Shown: in pieces, positions 7,401-15,165 of the stretch
How the letters are laid out: every line of letters begins with the position of its first letter
Numbering within the stretch: the stretch's first letter is position 1
Source: JADJNW01 sp033761835
Lineage (GTDB): Bacteria > Bacteroidota > Bacteroidia > Chitinophagales > Saprospiraceae
DNA: 24,635 bases
Reading direction: 5' to 3'
Assembly (NCBI GenBank): GCA_033761835.1
Contig: JANRME010000348.1
Span: 1 to 24,635 of the forward strand
The notes under the pieces: generated by a model
Database searches by the model: none
Told to the model about the DNA's origin: nothing
The model's input: only the letters and a program-made list of their open reading frames with translations
Position numbers and translations under genes: made by a program

Positions 7401-8801
7401 CCCCGAAGCAGTTCCTGTTCTGAAAATAATACCAATTCAGTGACGTCAAGCGTCAGTGGTGGCACAGCGCCTTACACCTATCGTTGGAGCAACGGCAGTC
7501 AGGCAGCATCTATTTCCAATATAAATCCTGGCAGCTATTACCTCACGGTCACGGATGCCAATGGTTGTACCCAAATAGCTTTTGCTAATTTACAGCCTAC
7601 TGCCCCCATAAATCTTAGCCTTTCGGCAAAAAATATCACTTGCTACGGCGCGAATGACGGCTCGGCCACTGCCAATATTAGCGGAGGATCGCCGCCGTAT
7701 TCTTATGCCTGGAGCTCCGGTAGTACAAATGCAACTGCGACCGGGCTTGGGCAGGCGATTCACGCAGTGACGGTCACGGATGCTCAAGGTTGTCAGGCTA
7801 CGGCCGCGGTGAATATTTTTGCACCATCGGCAATCAATGTTTCTTATATCGCTACCCCAGCTTTGGGTGCAAATAATGGCGCGATCAATCTTTCGGTGAA
7901 TGGTGGCACACCAGGCTATTCCTTTAAATGGTCAAACGGCGCAACCACAGAGGATTTGAGTAATCTGGCTTCAGGAGCCTACACCGTCACAATTACAGAT
8001 AGTAAAAATTGTAATGTGATTCAATCGATTCGAGTAGAATATCAAAGCCCCACCGATTGCAGTGCACGCGGTAGCAGTACGCGGTTTGAATGGATCGAAA
8101 GTGTCGTGATTGCAGGATTAACAAATAGCAGCGGGAATAATAATGGCTATGGGAATTTTACAAATTTGACTCAAAATCTTAATGCCGGGAGCAGCTATCC
8201 GGTCGTATTGACGCCAGCCTATGCTGCTTCTGCGTTTCGAGAGTTTTGGCGTATCTGGTTGGATGTCAATCAGGATGGTGATTTTGCAGACGCAGGTGAG
8301 GAAATTTTTGTTGCCGATGGTTTTATAGGAAGTATCAGCGGAACGCTTCGGATACCGGCACATACACTTTCAGGCGCAACCAAAATGCGCGTAGCCATGC
8401 GCTACGGCACGCCACCATTGCCTTGTGGCACATTTGCTTATGGCGAAGTAGAGGATTATAGCGTGTTTATCGTCAGTGGAAGCAATATAAATGCGGATTT
8501 AGTTAGTGCCAGGAGTAATGAAATTCTCTCTTTGGGAACAACTGCAGCGACAAACGCAGAGATATTTCCAAATCCTGCAGGATTAGAAACAAAGCTTCGC
8601 TATTATAGTCGAACGAATAATACTTTAGAAATATTTGTCGTAGATGCCTTGGGGCGTTCGCGGTTTCAAAAAGCGATCGAAGTGACGGAAGGTTGGAATG
8701 ATTTTTCTTTAAATGTAGAACAATGGAAAACAGGTATTTACATATTAAAAGGAAAAAACGCCGAAGAATATTTTGAAAAACAATTGATCATTAGCCGATA
8801 A
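4407..8801 (+). CDS. Secreted subtilisin-like (S8) protease with SprB repeats, GEVED domain and T9SS sorting domain
   Basis: Large cell-surface or secreted serine protease of 1464 residues. A Sec signal peptide covers 1-21 (cut before QRDYS). A propeptide-like region (22 to about 205) is followed by an S8 domain (about 225-495) with catalytic Asp in ADDG (236/237), His260 in GTHGDMVAG, oxyanion Asn350 in SAGNSG and Ser436 in GGGTSAAAP. Next come a jelly-roll P-like domain (about 497-632), an Ig-like module starting MTYPNGGE (about 634-716), an FN3-like module (about 720-805) and a CLPYGCYNLNIYDRYSDGMCCG module (about 809-910). Four SprB-type repeats (about 927-1212), a GEVED domain (YGEVEDYSVFI, about 1345-1355) and a T9SS type A sorting domain starting IFPNPAG (about 1385-1464) complete it. 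Export would be Sec to the periplasm, then type IX across the outer membrane. The catalytic set is complete, so I expect an active enzyme; its target is unknown. Confidence 0.93.
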   Translation: MHKFTIFTLATVGLWMQQTFAQRDYSISLQSGPIPVPEFYQPSDISAQMLAAHQFKEYYYLVLQFHDVPPAAHIKSLELMGVELLEYIPHYAYIAKVPVNIDRAALGARALITLKPEYKLSQVLASGSYPAHAVTTSGIKIQIFPYKSIAAEALLESLTRSGFAGGEIQQNSLALTIAQDRIIELAKHPAVMHIDFPIAPPQPDGWTARTAQRLNLLENGPNLGYDGKGVAIATADDGSVFHEDFRGRITDFNNTYGGTHGDMVAGILVGAGNLNPLAMGMAPGADLFLYSIENYPHIENAAQNLLQNRVVITSTSYGEGCGGYYDQYTRQVDAQVFQNPVLLHVFSAGNSGDESCSNYGNFLAPDGGRFGNLTGGRKAFKNGITVGNVGYDDHVITSSSRGPTQDGRIKPDIMAHGQGNLSTDQNNGYQYGGGTSAAAPSLAGTAALLYQAYRELNGNQDPSSALIKAAMLNTADDLGNAGPDYITGWGRVHAGRALETLRYNWFTNGSVAHNATQTHNLTIPEKVQQVRVMIYWTDPEGVPLAGKSLVNDLDLSIQSPLGESYQPWVLSKALHRDSLNKPAYRGLDKVNNVEQITLDNPSAGTYSIKVKGHLVPKGPQNYVIVFYFLQNELSMTYPNGGEGFVPGETEVIRWDAFGNSGTFSLEYSANEGATWQAIASNIAGHLRHYDWQVPNMNTNKMRIRVKRNGKSAESANPFCIMALPDFNFFYVAPGTAAVRWRKVAGANLYDVYALGNKYMDLIGTTSDTSLNFNIANWQGNWYSVRARNTNGAAGRRANAKWYQHRPCEANLTLKLMFDLYPSETYWDIKDSAGRVWASGGPYFGVTPNSTEIINICLPYGCYNLNIYDRYSDGMCCGNGQGSYLLSNEAGTALASGGQFNDLKTNAFCVDQNTVNAPLIVQFNNVINASCFSEQNGAATATASGGTGNYTYAWSNGTTGASANGLRAGTYSVTVSDGRNQITTSVTISQPSKINVQLTPRSSSCSENNTNSVTSSVSGGTAPYTYRWSNGSQAASISNINPGSYYLTVTDANGCTQIAFANLQPTAPINLSLSAKNITCYGANDGSATANISGGSPPYSYAWSSGSTNATATGLGQAIHAVTVTDAQGCQATAAVNIFAPSAINVSYIATPALGANNGAINLSVNGGTPGYSFKWSNGATTEDLSNLASGAYTVTITDSKNCNVIQSIRVEYQSPTDCSARGSSTRFEWIESVVIAGLTNSSGNNNGYGNFTNLTQNLNAGSSYPVVLTPAYAASAFREFWRIWLDVNQDGDFADAGEEIFVADGFIGSISGTLRIPAHTLSGATKMRVAMRYGTPPLPCGTFAYGEVEDYSVFIVSGSNINADLVSARSNEILSLGTTAATNAEIFPNPAGLETKLRYYSRTNNTLEIFVVDALGRSRFQKAIEVTEGWNDFSLNVEQWKTGIYILKGKNAEEYFEKQLIISR
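7186..8043 (+). repeat. Four SprB-type repeats inside the protease gene
   Basis: Four modules of about 70 residues, each with the pattern C/GxxNGxxx…SGGTxPYxYxWSNG…LxxGxYxVTVTDxxGC. Approximate borders are 7186-7383, 7384-7610, 7611-7830 and 7831-8043. The first and second are more diverged at their starts, and the fourth lacks the leading cysteine (it has ALGANNGAIN). SprB repeats are common in Bacteroidota surface adhesins, including the gliding adhesin SprB. Confidence 0.85.
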
Positions 8802-8880
8802 AAAATAAGATTTGTACAACTGGCTTTCAAGAGAAAATGTTATCTAATCGCGTTTCCAAAAGGAAGCTGGAATTTGTCGA

Positions 8881-9807
8881 ATGAAAGCCCTTAGTCTCCC
8901 TGCGTCTAATCGCGCGCAATTGATTGCTTCGCTGCTGGTGTTTATCAGCGCTATTTGCTTTGCGGCTAAGGCCGTGCTGGTCAAGCTCGCTTACCAATTT
9001 GATATTGATACAATTTCTATGCTGGCTTTGCGGATGATTTTCTCGCTGCCATTTTTTATAGTAATTGCAATATATTCTAACCGAAAAGCGAAGCAACGAG
9101 AACAAACACCGATCACAGGGCGCGATTTGCTTAAAATTGCGGGGCTTGGATTGTTGGGTTATTACTTTGCCAGTATGTTTGATTTTATGGGATTGCAATA
9201 TATCTCTGCCGGGCTGGAACGCTTGATTTTATTCATTTATCCGACTTTAGTTGTTATTATTTCCTTTTTCCTGTTCAAAAAACGCATCACAAAGGCACAA
9301 GGCTGGGCTTTGGGGCTGACCTATTTTGGGATTACGATTGCCTTTCTGGAAAACCTGCTTCATGGAACAAATGCAAATTTCTTATTAGGCGTATTTTATG
9401 TATTTCTAAGCGCTTTTGTATTTGCGTTCTATTTAATAGGTGGGAGTAATGTCATCCCACGCTTCGGCACCTGGCGCTTCACTTCGCTGGCAATGATTTC
9501 TGCGAGCATTGCTATTTTGATTCATCATGGCATCACCCTTCAGTGGCGCTTGTGGCATTATCCAATGGAATTGTACGGCTTGATTTTTCTGATGGCGATT
9601 ATCGCAACGGTATTGCCTTCGTTTTTGGTAGCAGAAGGATTGCGGGTCATTGGGTCGAGTAATACTTCCATTATCAGCAGTTTTTCGCCGGTGGCTACTA
9701 TTATCATGGCTAATTTTATCCTCGGCGAGCAATTTGGCTGGCTGCAATGGTTTGGCACTTTTTTAGTGATCGGCGGGGTGTTGTTGACAAGTTTGCAGAA
9801 AAAATAG
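8881..9807 (+). CDS. EamA/DMT-family transporter
   Basis: A 308-residue inner-membrane protein of the drug/metabolite transporter superfamily. About ten hydrophobic helices form two EamA repeats (roughly 16-145 and 157-304). The first repeat starts ASLLVFISAICFAAKAVLVKLAY and the second ends SSFSPVATIIMANFILGEQFGWLQWFGTFLVIGGVLL, the classic glutamate-containing EamA ending. Substrates in this family range from amino acids to nucleotide-like metabolites; none can be assigned. The ATG at 8881 is 79 bp after the protease stop, so cotranscription is possible but unproven. It converges with the Nudix gene. Confidence 0.9.
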   Translation: MKALSLPASNRAQLIASLLVFISAICFAAKAVLVKLAYQFDIDTISMLALRMIFSLPFFIVIAIYSNRKAKQREQTPITGRDLLKIAGLGLLGYYFASMFDFMGLQYISAGLERLILFIYPTLVVIISFFLFKKRITKAQGWALGLTYFGITIAFLENLLHGTNANFLLGVFYVFLSAFVFAFYLIGGSNVIPRFGTWRFTSLAMISASIAILIHHGITLQWRLWHYPMELYGLIFLMAIIATVLPSFLVAEGLRVIGSSNTSIISSFSPVATIIMANFILGEQFGWLQWFGTFLVIGGVLLTSLQKK

Positions 9808-9885
9808 CTATAAGCGAAAAGCTGCAAGCAAGATTATACTTAAAATTTATGCTCAGCGATACATTTCAATTCACCTCTGTTCATT

Positions 9886-10440
9886 TCAGATAAAATTCTT
9901 CTTTACAAAAAAGAGCAGCAAGGCATTTACCGTATGTGGATGTCGAAAAAATCCTGATTTCCAGCGTTGAAAAACCTCTGTCACAGGCATCAATTCCACT
10001 CTCAGGTCTTCTCCCATATCTAAATGAAGTTCATGTGTTTGTTCCACATTTTCAGCGAGATAATGATGAATTCGATTAGTCATAAACACTGGATTAGAAG
10101 CAATATTACCAAGATAAGCCCAATGCTCGCCAGAATAACCCGTTTCTTCTCGAAGCTCACGGAGCGCCGCTTCATTATGGTTTTCGCCAGGATCGACAAT
10201 ACCGCCGGGCAGTTCCAGCATATTTTCACTTGTACCAAACCGAAATTGATTCACAAACAAGATTTGCTGGTCATTCGTAACAGCTACAATATTTGCAGCA
10301 TCAGGGCCTTCCAGCACGACCATTTTTTGGGTGAGACCATTGCGCGGATTTTTCATCAAATCGAAGCGTGCGCTAAATAATTTCAAATCGCCTAATCGCT
10401 CAGAGCTGACACGCTCCCAGTATGCTGGTTGTTCGGACAT
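9886..10440 (-). CDS. Nudix hydrolase, ADP-ribose pyrophosphatase-like
   Basis: A 184-residue cytoplasmic enzyme expected to split a nucleoside diphosphate linked to another group, with ADP-ribose or ADP-sugars the usual substrates of this shape. The Nudix box is complete: GIVDPGENHNEAALRELREETGY fits GX5EX7REUXEEXGU, with the metal-binding glutamates present. Preceding it, FVNQFRFGTSENMLELPGG is the usual ADP-ribose pyrophosphatase lead-in. The frame could be opened at 10491, but the extra 17 residues would be encoded by a strong terminator-like hairpin (10468-10502), so I choose the ATG at 10440 (MSEQPAYWERV). Confidence 0.92.
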   Translation of the reverse strand: MSEQPAYWERVSSERLGDLKLFSARFDLMKNPRNGLTQKMVVLEGPDAANIVAVTNDQQILFVNQFRFGTSENMLELPGGIVDPGENHNEAALRELREETGYSGEHWAYLGNIASNPVFMTNRIHHYLAENVEQTHELHLDMGEDLRVELMPVTEVFQRWKSGFFRHPHTVNALLLFFVKKNFI

Positions 10441-10467
10441 CTTCAAATTTGCTTTTGCGAAAAATAC

Positions 10468-10502
10468 AAAACCGGACTTGCCTGGAAGCAATATCCGGTT
10501 TT
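10468..10502 (-). terminator. Rho-independent terminator-like hairpin downstream of the helical protein gene
   Basis: Perfect arms AAAACCGGA and TCCGGTTTT (10468-10476 and 10494-10502), with a further inner stem TTGC/GCAA on the minus strand. An A run leads in and a T run leads out, as in an intrinsic terminator. It lies just after the stop of the gene at 10526-11473 and just before the Nudix start, so it should separate the two transcripts. Confidence 0.8.
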
Positions 10503-10525
10503 AAATTATACTTTTTTATCAAGTA

Positions 10526-11473
10526 TTATTTATCGTCAAGGATAGCATCGTCAATGATTTCATCGCCGTCGCCGTCTAAGTCTTCAAATCCAGGCACAGT
10601 ACCATCTTTCTTCTTTGGCTTCTGATCATCAGGCAGTTGCATGAGTTCCAATTTATCATCGGTTTTAGGATCAGGATTGCCTTTACCGTGATAGTCGCCT
10701 TCCGCATAGCGTTTTGCTTTATCAAAAAAACTATCGAATCCGCCCAGCGTGCTGCCCGCGCTCTTGTCGGCGGCCTTTGCTTTTGCTTCGGCTTGTTGTT
10801 TCAAAGCTTCGGCTTCTTTGGTCATTTCTTCCAAGGATTCTTTTTCGGCTTCCTGCTGCGCTTTTTCGATTAAATCACTTGCCTTATCCCAGAGTTTGGA
10901 GCCTGCTTCCTTAGCGCGGTCAAAAGTTTCGCCGCCTTTTTCCATGATTTTTGCACCCAAATCCTCCGCTACATCTTTGAGTTTATCACCCAATTCGGCA
11001 GATTTTTCAAATACTTTGCCACCAATTTCTTCAGCAGTTTTCAAGACTTTCTCTCCTGTTTTGCTCACAAAATCATCTGGCTTTTCCTCTGGTTCGGTAG
11101 TTTCTTGTTTGATATTTTCGGTTTCATCTTTTATTTCATCAAAAATGCTATCTCCGTAAGCTGTGGATTGCTCTTCTGTATTGGTTTCAGCGGAAACTGT
11201 GCTTTTTTGCTCATCTTTTTCAGCAGCATTCCAGAATTTATCGGTGAAATCATCCACTTTTTCCTTGGCTTTTTCATACAATTCGCTAGCTTTTTCAGAA
11301 GCTTGATCGTAGAACTCACCCGCTCTATCTGACGCTTTTTCGATAAATTCTCCTGATTTTTCTACGAATTCTTCGCCAAATTCCTTGCCGGTTTCCACCG
11401 CTTTATTGACAGCAGATTTGGCGACCGCTTTTTTGGCAAATAATAGTTTTCGGAAATCACTGAGTATGCTCAT
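10526..11473 (-). CDS. Helical, charged low-complexity protein (YtxH/apolipoprotein-like) with acidic C-terminus
   Basis: I do not recognise a defined family. The 315-residue protein from the ATG at 11473 (MSILSDFRKLLFAKKAVAK) is very rich in Ala, Glu, Lys and Asp, with repeating 11-residue-like units such as GEFIEKASDRAGEFYDQASEKASELYEKAKEK and later GEKVLKTAEEIGGKVFEKSAELGDKLKDVAEDLG. This pattern gives long amphipathic helices, like apolipoproteins, YtxH proteins or LEA-type stress proteins. The C-terminus is acidic and includes DLDGDGDEIIDD, a near match to an EF-hand-type loop. No signal peptide or transmembrane helix is evident, so it is probably cytoplasmic or membrane-associated. An upstream start at 11599 would overlap the neighbouring gene and add 42 unlike residues, so I reject it. 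It is followed by a clear terminator. Confidence 0.8.
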   Translation of the reverse strand: MSILSDFRKLLFAKKAVAKSAVNKAVETGKEFGEEFVEKSGEFIEKASDRAGEFYDQASEKASELYEKAKEKVDDFTDKFWNAAEKDEQKSTVSAETNTEEQSTAYGDSIFDEIKDETENIKQETTEPEEKPDDFVSKTGEKVLKTAEEIGGKVFEKSAELGDKLKDVAEDLGAKIMEKGGETFDRAKEAGSKLWDKASDLIEKAQQEAEKESLEEMTKEAEALKQQAEAKAKAADKSAGSTLGGFDSFFDKAKRYAEGDYHGKGNPDPKTDDKLELMQLPDDQKPKKKDGTVPGFEDLDGDGDEIIDDAILDDK

Positions 11474-11586
11474 TTTATTGAAGGATTGAGTTATTGAATG
11501 AATGGTTGATTGAATTGTGATGAATTTTCTCAAAATATACACATAAAATGCTTTCTGCAAAAGTTTTTTCGTCAAATACCTCCACA

Positions 11587-12294
11587 TCAAGACACCCACT
11601 CCCCTTCCACTGGCCGATCTTTGATATTCAAAAAACGTTCGACTTCCTGCTCGACATAGCGAGCCTGCTCTTGGTTTTTCAAGCCTCTGATAATTCGCAC
11701 CCGCTTATCGGGATTACTTTTTAATACGGCTCTTACTGCATAAGCAAAATTGGGCTGATTATTGGTGCGGCTTTCCACATATTTATCAATAAAAAGCTGA
11801 TCGATATCACTCACCATTTCATGCCGATCCGGGTAAAAAGGCATTTTGAACGGCCGATGTTGAATGTTTAATTCTTGATGATTCACTCGAATATAAGTTG
11901 TATTAAATAAAATACTCAAAGTATAATACAATAAAGACAAACCGACCAACAGGTGCAGGCTGATAAACAACAAAATAATCCATTCACCTTGCGTAAGCGC
12001 AATAATGATAAAAGGAATCAAAATCGCATTCCAGAAAATGGTGAAAAAGATGAAAAAACCGGCATTAGAAGTCTTGCGCCAAATAATTTCAATGTTCAAT
12101 TCACTCAGGTAACTCATGGCATCGACGCCCGGCGGCAGTGGTACTTCGGGGCGATGGCGCTCCACCTGCTTCAGCATTGTATCAAATCCAAAAAGCGTAT
12201 GGCATTGGCTGCACTTGGCGATTAGCTTGTCAATATTGACATCTTCGGCTCGAATGGAAGCACCGCAGTTGGGGCATTCCAAATGTATTTGCAT
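11587..12294 (-). CDS. Zinc-ribbon protein with two membrane helices, unknown function
   Basis: A 235-residue protein from the ATG at 12294 (MQIHLECPNCGASIRAEDV); a TTG five codons earlier is possible but less likely. The N-terminus has two CxxC pairs (C7-P-N-C10 and C28-S-Q-C31), a zinc ribbon of the kind found at the start of many bacterial membrane proteins. After a linker there are two hydrophobic segments, FFIFFTIFWNAILIPFIIIAL and IILLFISLHLLVGLSLLYYTL, separated by a short charged loop. The C-terminal half (TTYIRVNHQELNIQHRPFK…DIDQLFIDKYVESR…RIIRGLKNQEQARYVEQEVERFL) looks like a PH-type beta domain ending in a helix, but this is only a pattern impression. It lies upstream of the helical protein gene with a gap of 113 bp. 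Confidence 0.75.
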   Translation of the reverse strand: MQIHLECPNCGASIRAEDVNIDKLIAKCSQCHTLFGFDTMLKQVERHRPEVPLPPGVDAMSYLSELNIEIIWRKTSNAGFFIFFTIFWNAILIPFIIIALTQGEWIILLFISLHLLVGLSLLYYTLSILFNTTYIRVNHQELNIQHRPFKMPFYPDRHEMVSDIDQLFIDKYVESRTNNQPNFAYAVRAVLKSNPDKRVRIIRGLKNQEQARYVEQEVERFLNIKDRPVEGEWVS

Positions 12295-12404
12295 AACTTT
12301 TTTCGGCAAATTACGAAAGTTTTATTGAATGCACTCAAACCTTTTTATCTTCGAGCGGTTTGCAAAAATTGATTTTTATGGTAATCAAACCTCAATCCTG
12401 AAAA

Positions 12405-13445
12405 ATGCAATACACTATCCTTGGAAATACCGACCTAAAAGTAAGCAAGATTTGCCTCGGAACAATGACTTTTGGCGAGCAAAATACCGAAGCAGAAGGG
12501 CACGAGCAAATGGATTACGCAGTAGCTCAGGGTATTAACTTTTTCGATGCTGCTGAAATGTACTCCATACCGCCGCGGCCCGAAACGCAGGGCAGCACCG
12601 AACGCATTGTCGGCACTTGGTTGAAGCAGCGCGGAGGCCGGGATAAAGTGATTATCGCAACCAAGATCGTCGGGCCGGGTAATGCGTTTTTACATATTCG
12701 GAATCCCTTACATATCAATCGGGAGCAGATTTTTCAGGCCATTGACGGTAGTTTGAAGCGCCTGCAAACCGATTATGTTGATTTGTACCAAATTCACTGG
12801 CCCGAGCGGAATAATAATCGCTTTGGTAAATTAGGATATGAATACGACCCGAATGATCCCTGGCAAGAAAATTTGCTGGAAGTATTGCAAACGATGGATG
12901 ATTTGATAAAAGCCGGTAAAATCAGGCATTTTGGTGTATCCAACGAAACGCCCTGGGGCTTGATGCGCTTTATTTATCTTGCTAAAATGCACGGTTTAAC
13001 GCATTGCGTAAGCATACAAAATCCTTATAATTTATTGAATCGAAGTTTTGAAATTGGCTTAGCGGAAATCGCCTTGCGAGAACAATCGAGCCTGTTGGCC
13101 TACTCGCCGCTGGGTTTTGGAAAACTCTCTGGAAAATACCTAAAAGGGATGGATGAGCCCAACACGCGGCTCAATAAATTCAAGCAATACACGCGCTACA
13201 ACAGCCCGGAAGCGGAAGAAGCCATCAAGCGCTATGTGGCCATAGCGGAGGAACATGGATTGAGTCCTGCGCAAATGGCTTTGGCTTTTGTAACTTCCAG
13301 CCCTTTTGTTACCAGCAATATCATTGGGGCAACCACAATGGTGCAATTGCGCGAAAACATTGATAGCATTCACGTAGCATTATCAAAAGATGTGTTAGGT
13401 GAGATTAACGCGGTACATCGGTCAATTCCTAATCCAGCGCCTTAA
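12405..13445 (+). CDS. tas: NADP(H)-dependent aldo/keto reductase, Tas type
   Basis: A cytoplasmic TIM-barrel oxidoreductase of 346 residues, the same length as E. coli Tas, and collinear with it from LGTMTFGEQN through AVAQGINFFDAAEMY, PPRPETQG, LKRLQTDYVDLYQIHWP, NPYNLLNRSFEIGLAEIA and GATTMVQLRENI to the final PAP. The catalytic tetrad is visible: Asp48, Tyr53, Lys87 (IATK) and His131 (QIHWP). The physiological substrate of Tas proteins is poorly defined. The ATG at 12405 gives the usual MQYTILG start. It is divergent from the zinc-ribbon gene (110 bp apart). Confidence 0.93.
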   Translation: MQYTILGNTDLKVSKICLGTMTFGEQNTEAEGHEQMDYAVAQGINFFDAAEMYSIPPRPETQGSTERIVGTWLKQRGGRDKVIIATKIVGPGNAFLHIRNPLHINREQIFQAIDGSLKRLQTDYVDLYQIHWPERNNNRFGKLGYEYDPNDPWQENLLEVLQTMDDLIKAGKIRHFGVSNETPWGLMRFIYLAKMHGLTHCVSIQNPYNLLNRSFEIGLAEIALREQSSLLAYSPLGFGKLSGKYLKGMDEPNTRLNKFKQYTRYNSPEAEEAIKRYVAIAEEHGLSPAQMALAFVTSSPFVTSNIIGATTMVQLRENIDSIHVALSKDVLGEINAVHRSIPNPAP

Positions 13446-13652
13446 TTTTTGGTAAATAAATAATGATTTTAGATTCGAATAATACTATATTTGATAATAT
13501 TTTTTTAACTTTAAGGATGTAAAATCCTTCATAGTCATTGACTCAGCTACCCCTTTCATTAAATCTAAAGAACCCACGTATTGTTAATTTCCCAAATGGA
13601 ATCATTTGAAGGGATTTGATATAAGTTTCTATTACATCCATCTTATAAAAGA
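13446..13652 (+). promoter_or_regulatory. Candidate promoter and long structured leader of the helical-repeat gene
   Basis: TATATTTG at 13486-13493 fits the -7 consensus TAnnTTTG, though no good -33 element is seen. The implied leader of about 155 bases has two small inverted repeats: AAGGAT/ATCCTT (13513-13529, 5-base loop) and CAAATG/CATTTG (13593-13608, 4-base loop). Neither is followed by a T run, so they are not obvious terminators. Confidence 0.35.
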
Positions 13653-15149
13653 ATGAAAAAACCTAAGGACCACCTTTATAGGTTGGTTATTTCCATGACA
13701 CCGCCGGAAAAGCGTTATTTCAAAATTCACTTTGGACAAATAGAAAGTGTATTGACTAAATTATTTGATATAGTCAATCATCTAACGGAATACGACGAAG
13801 AATTTGTAAAAACCCAACTCCACCCGACCGCCGCTAAAAACCTTAAGGTTCATAAAATTCAGCTCGCCGAACTTTTACTCAAATCACTTACGCTTTTTCA
13901 TAGTCAAAAAAGTGTGTATAGTAAAATCCGAATGGGCTTAGAAGAAGTGGACTTGCTCATAGATAAAGAACTCTACGAAATGGCGACGGATCGCCTTTCA
14001 AAACTTAAAAAACTTTGCCTTGAATATCAAGAATATGCTTATTTGATAGAAGTTATTAATCGGGATTTCCGCTTAAATCATATCCGATATGATAAAATTG
14101 GTCAGTCACAATTACCTATTTTTGAAGAATTAAAAAGCGCCATTGAGCATTTGCACGAGCAATTTCGCTTCGCGGAGTTGGGCAATCGGGTGTTGGACAT
14201 AAAGAGAAAGCAAGAATTGAGTGGCTTTTCCGAAGAAGAAATCGAATATTCCCGGCGATTATTGGCAAGTGATTTTTTGCAAAAAGAAAACGAACCGCGC
14301 TCGTTTCGAGCCAGGCTATCGCGCAATACATTGCTTACATTTTTGCATGATATACATGATAATCGAGAAAAATCGCTTTATTATCGGCTGAATAGCGTGA
14401 CGCTTTTTCGGGAGCATCCTGATTATGCACGTCATCATTCCTTTGATTTTCTTGGTACTTTGCGCAATTTGGTCAATCTTTATCTTAAGGAAAATCTTTA
14501 CGAAGAAACGCGATTGGTTATTAAAGAAGCGATTGATTTTGGAGAAAAATATAAAATCCACCGCGAACAATTGGTTTATTTTCATTATTCGGAACTCGTC
14601 ATTGAATATAATTTAGGAAATTTCGAAAGCATTACAAAGAATATCGAGCCAAAAATAATAAAACACCTGGAGCATTATGATATTTCGGAGGATCGAATTG
14701 GAATTATTACTTTTTTGTACTTGGCTATTACACATTTGGTGCTTGAAAATCATATACAAACACAGGACTTTCTGAGGCAATTGCTGAAAGCGCCCAATGA
14801 TTTACAGGATTACTTTATAGAAGTATTTACACTGGTAGAATTAATTTCTCATTATGAAAGTAATGAACATATTTTATTACATAATATTCTGAATACCAAA
14901 AACCGCCAATTAAAAAAACGAGGAGGAAATAGTATTTTTTATAAAGAAATATTAAAGTTTTTCAAAAAATTGATAGATCAACCTTATCATAGCGCTGAAC
15001 TGGCGCAAGCGTTTTTGGCAAAATTGGAAAAGATGAATAGTGAAAAAGTACTTGGTATGTTTTTTTATTTCAAATTGAACCTTTGGTTAAAGGCTGTCGC
15101 TCAGCGATATACACTGTCAGAAGCATTTGCTTTAGAACAAAAAGCCTGA
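13653..15149 (+). CDS. Bacteroidota-specific helical-repeat protein of unknown function
   Basis: A 498-residue, almost wholly alpha-helical soluble protein with no signal peptide or membrane segment. The start, MKKPKDHLYRLVISMTPPEKRYFKIHF, resembles the 'MTKAEKRYFK' opening of a family I recall as widespread in Bacteroidota. Members go on with LLLKSLTLFH…KIRMGLEEVDLLIDKELYEMATDRLSKLKKLCLEYQEYAYLIEVINRD, a TPR-like pair of helices. No catalytic motif is visible. The second half repeats helix pairs (RLVIKEAIDFGEKYKIHREQLVYFHYSELVIEYNLGNFESI), consistent with a protein-interaction scaffold. Base composition is AT-richer than the flanking genes. It ends in a hairpin at 15144-15165. Confidence 0.8.
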   Translation: MKKPKDHLYRLVISMTPPEKRYFKIHFGQIESVLTKLFDIVNHLTEYDEEFVKTQLHPTAAKNLKVHKIQLAELLLKSLTLFHSQKSVYSKIRMGLEEVDLLIDKELYEMATDRLSKLKKLCLEYQEYAYLIEVINRDFRLNHIRYDKIGQSQLPIFEELKSAIEHLHEQFRFAELGNRVLDIKRKQELSGFSEEEIEYSRRLLASDFLQKENEPRSFRARLSRNTLLTFLHDIHDNREKSLYYRLNSVTLFREHPDYARHHSFDFLGTLRNLVNLYLKENLYEETRLVIKEAIDFGEKYKIHREQLVYFHYSELVIEYNLGNFESITKNIEPKIIKHLEHYDISEDRIGIITFLYLAITHLVLENHIQTQDFLRQLLKAPNDLQDYFIEVFTLVELISHYESNEHILLHNILNTKNRQLKKRGGNSIFYKEILKFFKKLIDQPYHSAELAQAFLAKLEKMNSEKVLGMFFYFKLNLWLKAVAQRYTLSEAFALEQKA

Positions 15150-15165
15150 GGTAAATACCCCAGGC
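15144..15165 (+). terminator. Hairpin overlapping the stop of the helical-repeat gene
   Basis: GCCTGAGG, loop TAAATA, CCCCAGGC: a seven-pair stem with one mismatch, starting three bases before the TGA. A moderately T-rich stretch (ATTTTGTGTTTATTTG) follows a few bases later, so this is a plausible but imperfect intrinsic terminator. Confidence 0.6.

Noticed and set aside
10749..11159. Serine/phenylalanine-rich plus-strand frame opposite the helical protein gene
   Set aside because: Its composition is the antisense of GAA/AAA/GCT-rich codons and there is no family resemblance.
13593..13608. CAAATG/CATTTG inverted repeat as an operator
   Set aside because: Six-base arms in an AT-rich leader are common by chance; kept only as a note under the leader.
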